A stretch of DNA of 64,000 bases from Mycolicibacterium tusciae JS617 (GCF_000243415.2 NZ_KI912270.1:558001-622000), one strand, 5' to 3'; positions 17,223 through 25,612 are shown, counted from the stretch's first letter. The notes: generated by a model from the letters alone, not told the origin. A program made the numbers and translations.

Positions 17223-17545
17223 CAGTCCGGCTGTCGGTGATTTCTGCATGCCGACGTAGCCAGTTAGCGATCTCGCGTAGCACTCCCCGTGATTTAAGGA
17301 TCCGGGCAGAAGTCCACTCCCACCAGAAATTCTTCCAGGTCCATTCCGTGCGGGATCACGCAGTTCATCGATTTCCTGAGCCAGTCGCCGCAGAGGTTCA
17401 GGTGCGGGGTGTGCGGCAACGTAGTTGTCAACAAAGCCTTACCAGTCGTCCGCTTCAAGGTCTCAGTCCCGATAGAAGTACGCAGCGAGAAACTCGTACA
17501 ACTCGGTCGAAATCGAACCGTCTTCGTAGTGTGGTGTATCCGGTC
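17223..17545 (-). pseudogene. Decayed CdiI-type immunity paralogue
   Basis: The minus-strand translation ELYEFLAAYFYRD-stop-DLEADDW-stop-GFVDNYV, then PLRRLAQEIDEL, is clearly related to the intact immunity gene upstream (FFGAYFHEDWDLEADDWQGI). The TGA (17463-17465) replaces a Trp codon and the TAA (17438-17440) replaces a Gln codon. A frameshift follows, then DLEEFLVGVDFCPD and LREIANWLRRHAEI, matching the family C-terminus. No start codon is left. It fuses directly into the integrase relic at about 17222. Confidence 0.7.
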
Positions 17546-17604
17546 AACACGTTCCCAGTCAACTCGGTCATGTTAGTTCGCGTTATCAGCCCACGTCCGC
17601 GTTC

Positions 17605-17946
17605 TCAAGTGGCATGCGGTTCAGCACCACCCTCGATCGCTTCAGCGTGCTGGCGCAACCGTGCTGCAACCTGGTTGAGCCATTCTCCATACGAGTATTC
17701 AGGTAGCGGGTAGTAGTTGGCGCCCAAGGTACGCGTCACAAGACCTTCAACATCAGTTTCCGTAGACCCAGCGTTTAGGTCATCGATCTCTCGAGCCAAC
17801 AGTCGAAGCAGTTCGGCAGAAGGTTGTTCATCGCGAACGTAGCCGTCGATGATCCCTTGCCAATCGTCGGCTTCCAGGTCCCAGTCCTCATGGAAATACG
17901 CCCCAAAAAAATGCGATAAGGAGCGTGAAATTGATTGTGCACTCAT
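17605..17946 (-). CDS. CdiI-type immunity protein
   Basis: A 113-aa acidic protein starting MSAQSISRSLSHFFGAYF. The stretch FFGAYFHEDWDLEADDW is characteristic of the CdiI_2 family of contact-dependent-inhibition immunity proteins. Its start overlaps the stop of the large toxin gene by 4 nt, the classic order effector then immunity. It should bind and neutralise the RNase-like tip of that toxin in the cytoplasm. A decayed paralogue lies directly downstream, suggesting past tandem immunity genes. Confidence 0.75.
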   Translation of the reverse strand: MSAQSISRSLSHFFGAYFHEDWDLEADDWQGIIDGYVRDEQPSAELLRLLAREIDDLNAGSTETDVEGLVTRTLGANYYPLPEYSYGEWLNQVAARLRQHAEAIEGGAEPHAT

Positions 17947-19931
17947 GGATTAACCATCCCAGTCAACAGATACCACCCACCGGACCCGTCCGTTTTGAGA
18001 ACCATCTTGACGCTTGACCCCGGCACCATGGCGTCGGACCCACGCACCAGCACCGATCCACCCTCAAATGGTGCAACCAACTCGAGTTTTCCTCTCGCTC
18101 CGTTAGCTATCCAATCATCGAATTCACTCTTGTTCTGCTGAAGTGCAGCGCTGAGCGCCGAGGACGCCTCGTCGACTGATGCGAACGTTGATACATTCCC
18201 GAGTCGAGGTGAATCAGCCAAACGTGCGGAGAGGTCATCAAACGTTCGTCCAACGTGACGCTCGATGAGGTGCCCACCATTGGCTTCACTGCTGTGCAAG
18301 ATCGCGGTTGCGTCCTCTAGTTCAAACGTCGGTATCGAACCTGCGTCGGACCCGCCTCCGCCGTGTGGACCAGCTACATCTGGCGTCTGGTCGACGTGTG
18401 GAGCCGACGGCGCATCGGGTAAATGTGCGCCAGCACTGCCGGCGTCTAGGACGTCGTCGATGTGGCGCCCGGCATTGAAGGCGTCAACAGCGTGTTCGAG
18501 GCCCTCTGTGACGAACTTTCCACCAGGGATAGGTGCCGCCCCAGCCACGTCGAGCACGGCACCAACGCGATCCTCGACTGAGTGTTCGCTCCAATTTCGA
18601 AAGACGTCGACATCGTGGGCGACATCGGGGATCAAACCAAAACTGCCTTCACTCAGAGCGCGGCTGCCTTCGGCGAATGCTGAAGGCCCCTCAGGAAATG
18701 CCTGAACATCGGCATTCTCGGGAAGTGCCGGGATCGGCACCCGCCCCTGACCGACTTCACCGGCCGCCGCGTCGAGATTCTCTAGGACCTCGGTCTGACT
18801 CGTCACCTCACCGCGCGCATCGATTAACGCCTGTCCCAGCGCATCGAGCTGGTCCCGCGACGGGCCGGCGCCCGCACCAGCGACCGTGGACTGGGCTAGC
18901 GCATCATCGAGCGCTGTTTGGGCCGACGCCACGCTCTCATGCGCAGCGTCCACCCTGGCCTGCTGGTCACCAATCACTGATGGATCGGCACCAATGATGG
19001 GTGCCTCCAACGGATGTTGCGTGTACCGGCGATCCTCGCCCTTGCCATTTCCGGCGTGCTGATTGAGGATGCGCTCGAACGCCGTGGGCGGTGCTTCGAC
19101 AGGTTTCTCTGCGACTTCCGTCAACGCCTCGTCCAGGCTGGACGGCTGTTGGCCCTCTGGGGTCGCGCCCTCGCCAAGCATCGCTTCTAACGGCGACCCA
19201 GCGGCATCGACGCCGTCTGGTCTCTCAACGGTCCCCTCGGGCGCGGGCATGTCCTGCCAACTGCCCGCAGACTCCTCCGGCAGCGAACCCGCGCCCCAAT
19301 GCTCTGACGACTCTGCTTGAGAACCCTTGTCCTCAGTCTTGTTGTCGACGAGTCGGATGGTGGGATCGGTCTCATTACCATCGAGGTCACCCTCGAACCG
19401 AATTCCTTCCAGTTCAGCGGCGTTCGCTTGAAGCTGCTGCCCGATGAGGGCATCGGTGGCGACGAGTTGCTCAGCGCGCCATCGGATGAATTCAGCGTGC
19501 TCGGTCGCAGCGGTCGTGCGAGCGGCAGCAGTCTCCTCGTCGTAGGCTCGGTTGTCGGTCACCGCGAGGTCCTCGCCTACAGTGAAGTCGTCCTGTTCGG
19601 CTTCGGCGATCGCTTCGAGCACTCGACTGCGTGCACCCTGGATGTCCTCGCTGCCGCGCGTGGCGATATCGGCGGCCCCACGATGCACATCGCCCTGCCG
19701 ACGTACGACTGAAGTATCGGCAGTTGCTCGGCCCAGTGCGGCGTCTTTTGCATCGCCTTCCCACGCCGTACCGCCAGGAGCCAGGATGTTCTGCCTGTGC
19801 TGCTCGAACGCCGATTCCAGTGCACCTGCCACCGTCCGCCAGCGGATAGCGGCAGCATCGAGGTCTGCACTGTCCCAGGCCTCGACGTCCGACCGGCTGG
19901 GTACACCCATCGGTGCGGCCGCAGGGCTCAC
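17943..19931 (-). CDS. ESX-type polymorphic toxin with RNase A-like C-terminal domain
   Basis: A 662-aa protein without a signal peptide, starting at a GTG that overlaps the stop of the small partner gene. Residues 1-170 are helical with a TAWEGDAKDAA stretch resembling the WXG turn of type VII substrates. The middle is acidic and low-complexity. Residues about 550-662 match the CdiA-CT RNase A-like toxin domain: GGHLIERHVGRT with candidate catalytic His residues, SARLADSPRLGNVSTF, and a GGWYLLTG end. The likely role is export by an ESX system and cleavage of RNA in rival cells. Ribonuclease activity and ESX dependence are inferred. Confidence 0.72.
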   Translation of the reverse strand: MSPAAAPMGVPSRSDVEAWDSADLDAAAIRWRTVAGALESAFEQHRQNILAPGGTAWEGDAKDAALGRATADTSVVRRQGDVHRGAADIATRGSEDIQGARSRVLEAIAEAEQDDFTVGEDLAVTDNRAYDEETAAARTTAATEHAEFIRWRAEQLVATDALIGQQLQANAAELEGIRFEGDLDGNETDPTIRLVDNKTEDKGSQAESSEHWGAGSLPEESAGSWQDMPAPEGTVERPDGVDAAGSPLEAMLGEGATPEGQQPSSLDEALTEVAEKPVEAPPTAFERILNQHAGNGKGEDRRYTQHPLEAPIIGADPSVIGDQQARVDAAHESVASAQTALDDALAQSTVAGAGAGPSRDQLDALGQALIDARGEVTSQTEVLENLDAAAGEVGQGRVPIPALPENADVQAFPEGPSAFAEGSRALSEGSFGLIPDVAHDVDVFRNWSEHSVEDRVGAVLDVAGAAPIPGGKFVTEGLEHAVDAFNAGRHIDDVLDAGSAGAHLPDAPSAPHVDQTPDVAGPHGGGGSDAGSIPTFELEDATAILHSSEANGGHLIERHVGRTFDDLSARLADSPRLGNVSTFASVDEASSALSAALQQNKSEFDDWIANGARGKLELVAPFEGGSVLVRGSDAMVPGSSVKMVLKTDGSGGWYLLTGMVNP

Positions 19932-20203
19932 ATGGTCACCGCGATAGCGTCGGCACTGCCCCCGTCCGTCGCCTCATAGCGATCACCTGCTGATGCGACA
20001 TCAGCGGCCTGACCTGCGATACGACCAGAAACACGCGTACGTGCGGTGGCACTAGCCGCTTCAACTGCAGCGATTCCCGCACCACTCGGACGAGCACTCA
20101 CCAAACCGTCAAAACCAACAGCGAGCACATCAGCGGCGACAGCGACGCTGTCAGCCGCAGCCGACGTCAACCCACTGGCGTCCACATCCAAGTCTTTTCC
20201 CAT
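19928..20203 (-). CDS. EspC/DUF2580-like small secretion partner
   Basis: A 91-aa all-helical protein starting MGKDLDVDASGLTSAAAD. It follows the EspC/DUF2580 pattern: a two-helix body and a C-terminal YEATDGGSADAI. The YxxxD there is the type VII secretion signal. The frame is open upstream to 20380, but the ATG at 20203 fits the family length. It overlaps the toxin start by 4 nt, so the pair is probably co-folded and co-exported through an ESX system. Confidence 0.68.
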   Translation of the reverse strand: MGKDLDVDASGLTSAAADSVAVAADVLAVGFDGLVSARPSGAGIAAVEAASATARTRVSGRIAGQAADVASAGDRYEATDGGSADAIAVTM

Positions 20204-20476
20204 TTCACCCCGTAACCATTTGAGGCTACCGCAGCATTCGGTACCGTCGACGCGGCAAATCAAGGGCTTGCCCCGTCGGCCTTGGGCCGTGCGGCGGAGG
20301 GCCCTATCGGGCATGCAGCACTGACGCCGCCCACGGTTCCTCGCAGCAAGTATGCCCTCCGCATCGCACCGAGAGGGCACGAATTTCTGGCCAATGTGGC
20401 TGTGGTGGTGGACACATCAGCACGTCCACCGCCACTGTTGGCTCAACCCAACCGACCTTGATTGAGGAGGAATCAG

Positions 20477-20754
20477 ATGGAACTGATAGGACCGAAGGAA
20501 GTCTCGGACATGACCGGCGTTCCGGTCGGCACGCTGAGGTTTGGCGGCATTCGAACATCGGACCGGCTAGCTTCACGCTGGGCCGCCGAGTCGTGTATCG
20601 GCGTGACGAGGTTCTGCGGTGGATCTCGCAGCAAGAGAGCGCAACCCGGCGCGGAGGCCCGACGCTGCATGACGCCCAGATACGAAAAGACCCCGGGTCT
20701 AGCCGAGGTCTTTCGTCCGAACCACCCGATCGCCCATCCGGAAGTTCCCCATGA
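20477..20754 (+). pseudogene. Frameshifted excisionase-like HTH gene
   Basis: Behind GAGGAGGAATC the frame begins MELIGPKEVSDMTGVPVGTL, a MerR/AlpA-type HTH start. After CTGAGG one base is missing. The rest (WRHSNIGPASFTLGRRVVYR, then RDEVLRWISQQE) continues in another frame up to 20754. Restoring a Tyr codon (TAT) gives the family's usual R-Y-W motif. The product is therefore inactive. With the integrase relic at 15616-17222 it suggests a former integrative element that carried the toxin cassette. The 273 bp between it and the EspC-like start hold no gene. Confidence 0.6.
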
Positions 20755-20909
20755 GACTAGCCCGCCATGCCCGGGGCAGTCGACGATGTATTGACACAAC
20801 CCGAGCCGAGCCCCCGTGTGCCTCCACGGCGGACGCCGCGCCTCCAAGAACTTTCCAAGCGCTCCAGCCCAATCTCCTATCAAGCGACCAACCGATCAGG
20901 AGAGCAACC

Positions 20910-21152
20910 ATGAACCGTCCCAACATCTTTAAGATCGCGATCGTCAGCGCCGCCTTCGCCGGGTTGGCCATCACCGGCGCCGGAACCGCCCTCGCCGACG
21001 TCCCCCGCGTCGATAGCGCGCCCGCGTTCTTCCCTTTCGTCGACTTCGAGGACGTCTTCGAGCAGCCATTCGAGAACTTCGGGGATCGAACCGAACGCAA
21101 TTTCGAGAACTTCGGCGATGGAATCGAGCGCCAGTTCGAGGTCTTCGACTGA
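20910..21152 (+). CDS. Small secreted protein with FENFGD repeats
   Basis: An 80-aa protein behind CAGGAGAG. A Sec signal peptide (basic MNRPNIFK, hydrophobic core, cleavage near ALADVPR) leaves a mature protein of about 50 residues. The mature part repeats FENFGDRTERN, FENFGDGIERQ and FEVF, giving an acidic aromatic periodic chain. No family recognised. It is followed by a strong hairpin terminator, so it is probably a single-gene unit. The roughly 155 bp upstream (20755-20909) contain no other gene. Confidence 0.7.
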   Translation: MNRPNIFKIAIVSAAFAGLAITGAGTALADVPRVDSAPAFFPFVDFEDVFEQPFENFGDRTERNFENFGDGIERQFEVFD

Positions 21153-21163
21153 AGCCACCCGAT

Positions 21164-21193
21164 GCGCCCGCTGCCCGACGGGGCAGCGGGCGC
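21164..21193 (+). terminator. Hairpin terminator after the small secreted protein
   Basis: A perfect 13-bp stem (GCGCCCGCTGCCC with its complement) and a 4-nt loop GACG lie 12 bp after the stop. There is no U-run, as is common in mycobacteria. It also sits just past the 3' end of the convergent LysA-like gene. Confidence 0.8.
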
Positions 21194-21209
21194 TTCCGCG
21201 TCAGTCCCC

Positions 21210-21965
21210 TTAATGCCCCAACAGAAGTGCGCCACGCGAGGGCGCCAGGGTGAGCGCCGGCCGCGGGAACCGATGCCGCGCGCAGGCATCGTCGATCACT
21301 TCGGAGATCGCGCCGGCAACGCGCCGAAGGACCCACCGCTCACAGTGGTCACCGACATCCAAGCCGGCGAGGCTTATCTGCGTCACTAGGACGCCGTACC
21401 GACGCCTAATCCAGGACATCTCGCCGATCGCCCGGCTCAGCGTCAACGCGCCGACGACGTCGCCGGTGTCCAACCGACAATGGAGCCCGACAAGGTCGAG
21501 TTCCTTGTGTGCCAACACGTCCGATGCCACACGGCCGACGTCCTCGGTGCTCGCATCGATGAGAATTAGCTGCCGCGTTCCGGTGTGCGCGGCGAGCCTC
21601 GAGACGTGCCGGCTCGAGCTGACGACAAGGCGTGCCGCTTCGATGCCGACGGCTCGGCGGGTCAGCTCCCCAACGCCATCTCGTGAGTGCACGACAACGC
21701 GCCCGGGCTCAGTTCCCGCCACGACAGCCTGGGCGAGCTCGGGCCCGCTGGTGACATCGACTGCTAGTCGGTGGCGTCGTATCCAGTCCCTAACGGCGGT
21801 GAATCGAAGCAATGCGGCGGGGTAGCTGACCGCGGTCCCCTTGAAACCGTCGCGATATTGCGCGCAGCGGCGCAGGACGACATTTTCGTCAACCAGCGCA
21901 GGCGCGGCGGCTTCCCGTCCCGCAGCCTGACCGGAGCGTGTCAGCAGGTCCACTGAGAGCGTCAT
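21210..21965 (-). CDS. LysA-like alanine-racemase-fold protein lacking the PLP lysine
   Basis: A 251-aa protein (an alternative TTG at 22028 adds 21 residues). The order of motifs follows the N-terminal barrel of diaminopimelate/ornithine decarboxylases: AALVDENVVLRRC, RLAVDVTSGPELAQAV, GRVVVHSRDGVGELTRA-like. The YAxK motif whose Lys binds PLP is replaced by SYPAALL, and the C-terminal half of the enzyme is absent. It is probably not a decarboxylase; a PLP-independent or regulatory role is possible. Confidence 0.5.
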   Translation of the reverse strand: MTLSVDLLTRSGQAAGREAAAPALVDENVVLRRCAQYRDGFKGTAVSYPAALLRFTAVRDWIRRHRLAVDVTSGPELAQAVVAGTEPGRVVVHSRDGVGELTRRAVGIEAARLVVSSSRHVSRLAAHTGTRQLILIDASTEDVGRVASDVLAHKELDLVGLHCRLDTGDVVGALTLSRAIGEMSWIRRRYGVLVTQISLAGLDVGDHCERWVLRRVAGAISEVIDDACARHRFPRPALTLAPSRGALLLGH

Positions 21966-22076
21966 CTTGTCTACGGTCCGCCGCAATCCTGTGAACAGGC
22001 AGTGCCCGAACGGTCTCTTGACTGACAACGGGCCAATCCTTACGGGCGTGCCCCTGCAGTCGGCTATGTTCGCCTA

Positions 22077-22718
22077 GTGGAGCCGCCCCACAGCTACATC
22101 CGGGAGCCATCCGCTTCGGTGGCGCACCACACGGACTACCTCGAACGTCGCGAGGACCATGCGCTCTGCGGAGCGGCGATCCAGAATGCGACCCCACTGG
22201 CCGCCACCGACATCGCAGGCACAGTCTGTCCTGACTGCGAAGGAAAACTGGTCCTGTACCACCTCGAATGGTGGCGCAACCAAGCCCTGGCGGCCACTGC
22301 CGAACTCGAGGCGCTGCGCGCCAAGCACCCCGAGCCAGACGAGACCGCGGTACTGGCGGAGCCGGACGAATCGACCGATGAACCGGATGCCGAGCCGACG
22401 ACCCTTCTCGACCATGCCCGACGAGAACTCGCGGCACTCTGCCGGGAATTCGACGAAGCGGTCCCCTACTTTCGTCTGAAGAACACCATGCAGGCGTTCA
22501 GTGACAGGCTTGAATCCGACGAGCGGGTGCTCCTCGCCCAGGAGATTGGCGGCGACGGCACGCTAATTCGTTGGTCGACAACGGAAGTCGAAGCCCTCGG
22601 TTGGCATGTCAGCAACAGCCCCGTCCAAGGGGAGTCCGAAGCGACGTGGGACGCCTGGATTCAGGACTCCTACCAGCCAACGAAGAGGGCCAAACGGCGG
22701 TTCGGGCGCGCCCGCTAG
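22077..22718 (+). CDS. Conserved mycobacterial hypothetical protein
   Basis: A 213-aa soluble protein starting at GTG (MEPPHSYIREPSASVAHHTD). An HxD..C..C arrangement (HALCG, then TVCPDCEG about 20 residues on) suggests a zinc knuckle near the N-terminus. An acidic linker (PDESTDEPDAEP) is followed by a helical region and a basic C-terminus (KRAKRRFGRAR). Function unknown. It is divergent from the LysA-like gene; the 50-bp gap after it ends at the IS30 left border. Confidence 0.55.
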   Translation: MEPPHSYIREPSASVAHHTDYLERREDHALCGAAIQNATPLAATDIAGTVCPDCEGKLVLYHLEWWRNQALAATAELEALRAKHPEPDETAVLAEPDESTDEPDAEPTTLLDHARRELAALCREFDEAVPYFRLKNTMQAFSDRLESDERVLLAQEIGGDGTLIRWSTTEVEALGWHVSNSPVQGESEATWDAWIQDSYQPTKRAKRRFGRAR

Positions 22719-22963
22719 GCGCGACGAGTGTGGGGTTGATGCACGCCCGAAGCCGGCGTTGTCAAGCGGTCAATGCAACGTCGGCTGTTGGTCAGGCTGC
22801 TTGGTCGATGAGTGCGGCGAGTCGGTCGGCGGGCGTGTCGAGGTCCAAGGTAGGTCGGGGTCGGGTGTTGAGTTTGTCTTGGATCCGTTTGAGGTCGGCC
22901 TTGGTGTGCATGCTCAGGTCGGCGCCCTTCTCGAACCAGAACCGCAGGAGCCGGTTGATGCTT

Positions 22964-24028
22964 CTATGTCAATGCGAGTGGTTGGCATCTGGCGATTTGG
23001 TGCTGCCAGGAGGCTTGGTCGGTGTGCATCGCTCGGTAGATCACATCGACGAGGTGGCGCTTGAGGATGCGTCTGGCGCCGCGGGCACCCTTCGTCGGTT
23101 CTTGGCGTGCGATGAGTTTTTGAGCCGCCGGGTTGAAGCGTGTCTGCACGATCGCCGCCGTGTAAAGGACGCTGTTGAGACGGCGGTTGCCGCCTCGATG
23201 AAGTCGGTGACGTTCGTTGTCTGATGAATAGACGGGAATCGGAGCGCACCCGGTGTAGCGGGCTAGTTTGGCTGAGCTCGAAAACCGTTCGATGTCACCG
23301 ATTTCGGAGAGCAGCACCGCTGCGGAGTTGTGGCTGATCCCGGTTATTGCCAACAGGTTCGGCGTAAGGGGCGTGACGAGCTCTTTGATCCTGATGTCGA
23401 GATCGTGGATGCGGTTGTTGGCCTCGGCGAGCTCGCTGATCATCGTGACGATCACCTGTCGTACGTGGATGCCCACCTCTGCGGCTTCGAGCCGCGCGGT
23501 CAACGCCGCTACTACCTTGGCCCGCGCCAGGTCGCCGGGCGTGTGGTCAAGCCACAGATGCGATTGCGCCTTGAGCTGGTTGATCATCATGGTGCGGCGT
23601 TTGACGAGGTCAGCACGGTAGTCGGTGAGAACGCGGAGTTCGCGGACCCGCTCGTCGATGCGATGGCGGGTCAGATCCGGTGTCGCGATCGCGGCATGTG
23701 CGGCCGCGACGGCATCGATGGCATCTGACTTGGAGCCCGTGGCGGCGTGCAACTTACGATGCGCGGCGGTCAGCCGGCTAGGAACCCACACCACCTCTTG
23801 ACCCGCAAGCAGCAGTCCATCGGCCAGCCGGCGGGCAAAGCCGTGACCGTCTTCGATGGCCCAGGTCACTGGGGTGGCGTCCGTGATCGCGCGAATCCAG
23901 GTGAGCACCGCGGTAATCAGCAGCCCATCGTTTTTCACGGTCAGCGGCTTGCCTATGCGATTACCGCGAGCATCGACAGCCACCGCAACATGGACGTGCT
24001 TGTGTGGGTCGATCCCTACTGTCACCAT
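22964..24028 (-). CDS. IS110-family DEDD recombinase
   Basis: A 354-aa protein starting MVTVGIDPHKHVHVAVAVDA. The N-terminal RuvC-like DEDD domain shows Asp in GIDPHK, Glu in WAIEDGHG and Asp residues in GSKSDAIDA. The C-terminal transposase-20 domain contains ITGISHNSAAVLLSEIGD and HRGGNRRLNS with the expected Ser region. It would act with an element-encoded bridge RNA that pairs with target and donor. It ends 7 bp from the element border and appears intact. Confidence 0.9.
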   Translation of the reverse strand: MVTVGIDPHKHVHVAVAVDARGNRIGKPLTVKNDGLLITAVLTWIRAITDATPVTWAIEDGHGFARRLADGLLLAGQEVVWVPSRLTAAHRKLHAATGSKSDAIDAVAAAHAAIATPDLTRHRIDERVRELRVLTDYRADLVKRRTMMINQLKAQSHLWLDHTPGDLARAKVVAALTARLEAAEVGIHVRQVIVTMISELAEANNRIHDLDIRIKELVTPLTPNLLAITGISHNSAAVLLSEIGDIERFSSSAKLARYTGCAPIPVYSSDNERHRLHRGGNRRLNSVLYTAAIVQTRFNPAAQKLIARQEPTKGARGARRILKRHLVDVIYRAMHTDQASWQHQIARCQPLALT

Positions 24029-24272
24029 CGAAATGTCCCTCCGCTCATCCGGGTGACGGGACGATGGCGGGGGCTCTGCCCGGTGGACAGACCTATTGCG
24101 AGTTGAAGGCTCAGCAGGCTTCTATCAGGTCACACCGGTCAGGGCTCTTGCCTCGAGCCGCTGTGGACAAATCAACGGAAGGCCATTCACGGCACGTGTT
24201 TTCCGAGTCACCGAGCAGCTCACCGGGTCGGCTCCCGTCGAAACCGTCCGGTTCTAACACTGTGCACCAATA
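24029..24272 (-). ncRNA. Probable bridge RNA region of the IS110 element
   Basis: IS110-group elements place their bridge RNA in the non-coding end upstream of the transposase. Here this is the 244-bp gap between the left border and the transposase start, and no protein frame fits it. If correct, the target-binding loop should contain segments matching the IS30 site around GAACACC|AACCGG. I did not identify the loops by eye. Confidence 0.45.
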
Positions 24273-25486
24273 GGTGTTCTCGTTGGTGCCCCGTTGCCAG
24301 GGCGAGTGAGGATCGCAGAAGTAGACCGGCGCCTGCAGTTGCAGATCGATGGTGCGCCAGTTGGCCATCTCGCTGCCCCGGTCCCAGGTGATGGTGCGCC
24401 GCAGGTGCGCCGGCAGCTCGCTCATCGCCCCGATCATCGCGGTGGCCACCGACTCGGCGGTGTGATCGGCGGGCAGGTGTAACAGGATGGTGAACCGAGT
24501 ACTGCGCTCCACCAATGTGCCTATGGCACTGGCATTTCCGGCGCCCATGATCAAGTCTCCCTCCCAGTGCCCGGGCACTGCCCGGTCGGCGGCCTCGGCG
24601 GGGCGATCACGGATGGTGAAGACCGATCCCGGTGGATAGACGCCGGCACGGGTGACCGACCGGTGGGGTTTACGGGCCGCCCGTTTGGTCGATAGACACT
24701 TGTGCAGGTCAGCCCGGAGTTGACCACGGGTTTGGACGTAGAGGCATTTGTAGATGGTTTCGTGGCTCACCCGTGCCAGCTTGTCATCGGGATGATCGCG
24801 GACCAACAGCTCGGAGATCAGCTTCGGACTCCACCCGTCGTCCATCGCCGTTTCGATCATGGCGCACAGCACCGGGTCATCGAGGGTGAACCCCTTGGGA
24901 CGCTTGGCCTTCTGAGCAGCCCGGGCATGGGCCATCCCGGCGTGGTAATCCCCGTCAGGGTTGCTGTTGCGGTGCACTTCTCGCCAGACGACGCTGGCGT
25001 CCCGGCCGATCTTCTCGCCGATCCGTTCGTAGGTGAGCCCGTTGTCGCGGCCGCGCATGATCTCGATGCGTTCATCCAGGCTGAGGCGATGCCCCCGGCC
25101 GCCGAGACGGTCGGGATCGCCGGAGGTGATCAGGCCGTGGGTTCTCTCGGAGTTCTGTCCGCGCAGTAGTGGCATTGCGCCAGCCTGACGCCACCACAGA
25201 CTCGCCGCCGTAGTCGACACGCCCATGTCCCTGGCCACCCGCTCCAACGGCTCACCCAGGCAGACCCGATCGAACAACTCCCGCCGCGTCGACCTCGAAT
25301 GCGGATAACCACTCGGCATGTGCAACCCCTCTGATCACAGATATTGCACTGACCGTATGAATCCGCCGCGACCGAAGCGTGCGGGTAACCCACGTTCGGC
25401 GAGGGAATCCGTAAAGGAAAGCCGCGCCGCCGTCAAGAAACCGTTAACGCCCGTATCGATGCCTTGAGCTGCGGCGATCCTTCTAT

Positions 25487-25509
25487 GGGCCGCCGAGATC
25501 CGGCGGCCC
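25487..25509 (+). promoter_or_regulatory. Perfect hairpin in the kdp leader
   Basis: GGGCCGCCG and CGGCGGCCC form a 9-bp stem with loop AGATC, 20 bp before the first small frame of the kdp operon. The 132 bp between it and the IS30 border must carry the kdp promoter. The hairpin may be a KdpE-linked control site or a relic terminator; no riboswitch signature is recognised. Confidence 0.5.
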
Positions 25510-25528
25510 GTAAACGCCGGAGAGTGTC

Positions 25529-25612
25529 ATGTCCGTCCTGGTGTACATCGCGTTGACGGCGGCCGTCTTCGCCGCCTTCGGCCTGATTCAGAAGTTGGTC
25601 GAGCGGCTGTGA
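25529..25612 (+). CDS. 27-aa membrane peptide preceding kdpF
   Basis: ATG at 25529 opens MSVLVYIALTAAVFAAFGLI, then QKLVERL and a TGA that overlaps the GTG of kdpF. The peptide is one hydrophobic helix with a basic tail, much like KdpF itself. Coupling to kdpF and a GGAGAG upstream support translation. It is probably an accessory single-span peptide of the Kdp complex or a duplicated KdpF. A leader peptide is the alternative. Confidence 0.6.
   Translation: MSVLVYIALTAAVFAAFGLIQKLVERL

Larger units (their letters stand above)
22957..24272 (-). mobile_element. IS110-family element inside the IS30 transposase
   Basis: The borders are fixed by the IS30 reading frame: host CCGGTT ends at 22956 and host GGTGTTCTCG resumes at 24273, with no inverted repeats and no target duplication. 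This is normal for IS110. The 1316-bp element carries one transposase and a 244-bp non-coding 5' end. GG/GGT at the borders may be the recombination core, so each border is uncertain by 1-3 bp. Confidence 0.82.
22792..25325 (-). pseudogene. IS30-family transposase split by IS110
   Basis: The first 351 codons (25325-24273) run from MHMPSGYPHSRSTRRELF through DDE motifs with Asp in GHWEGDLIMG, Asp in TWDRGSEMAN and Glu in GTNENT. The remaining 54 codons (22956-22792) begin NRLLRFWFEKGADL and end at TGA. Together they give a 405-aa transposase with no lost base. The IS110 inserted two codons after the catalytic Glu. The truncated product lacks the conserved RFWFEKG end and is probably inactive. 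Confidence 0.88.
22769..25354 (-). mobile_element. IS30-family element interrupted by IS110
   Basis: The inverted ends are GGTCAATGCAA (22769-22779) and TTGCACTGACC (25344-25354). Without the 1316-bp IS110 the element is 1270 bp, normal for IS30. Its transposase frame is restored exactly when the IS110 is removed. It separates the accessory island from the kdp operon, ending 175 bp before the first kdp-linked frame. Confidence 0.82.

Noticed and set aside
17438..17465. In-frame TGA at a Trp position as possible stop-codon recoding in an immunity gene.
   Set aside because: A TAA at a Gln position, a downstream frameshift and loss of the start codon show ordinary decay.
25355..25528. c-di-AMP (ydaO-type) riboswitch upstream of kdp.
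   Set aside because: The expected conserved core sequences are not visible; only one simple hairpin is present.
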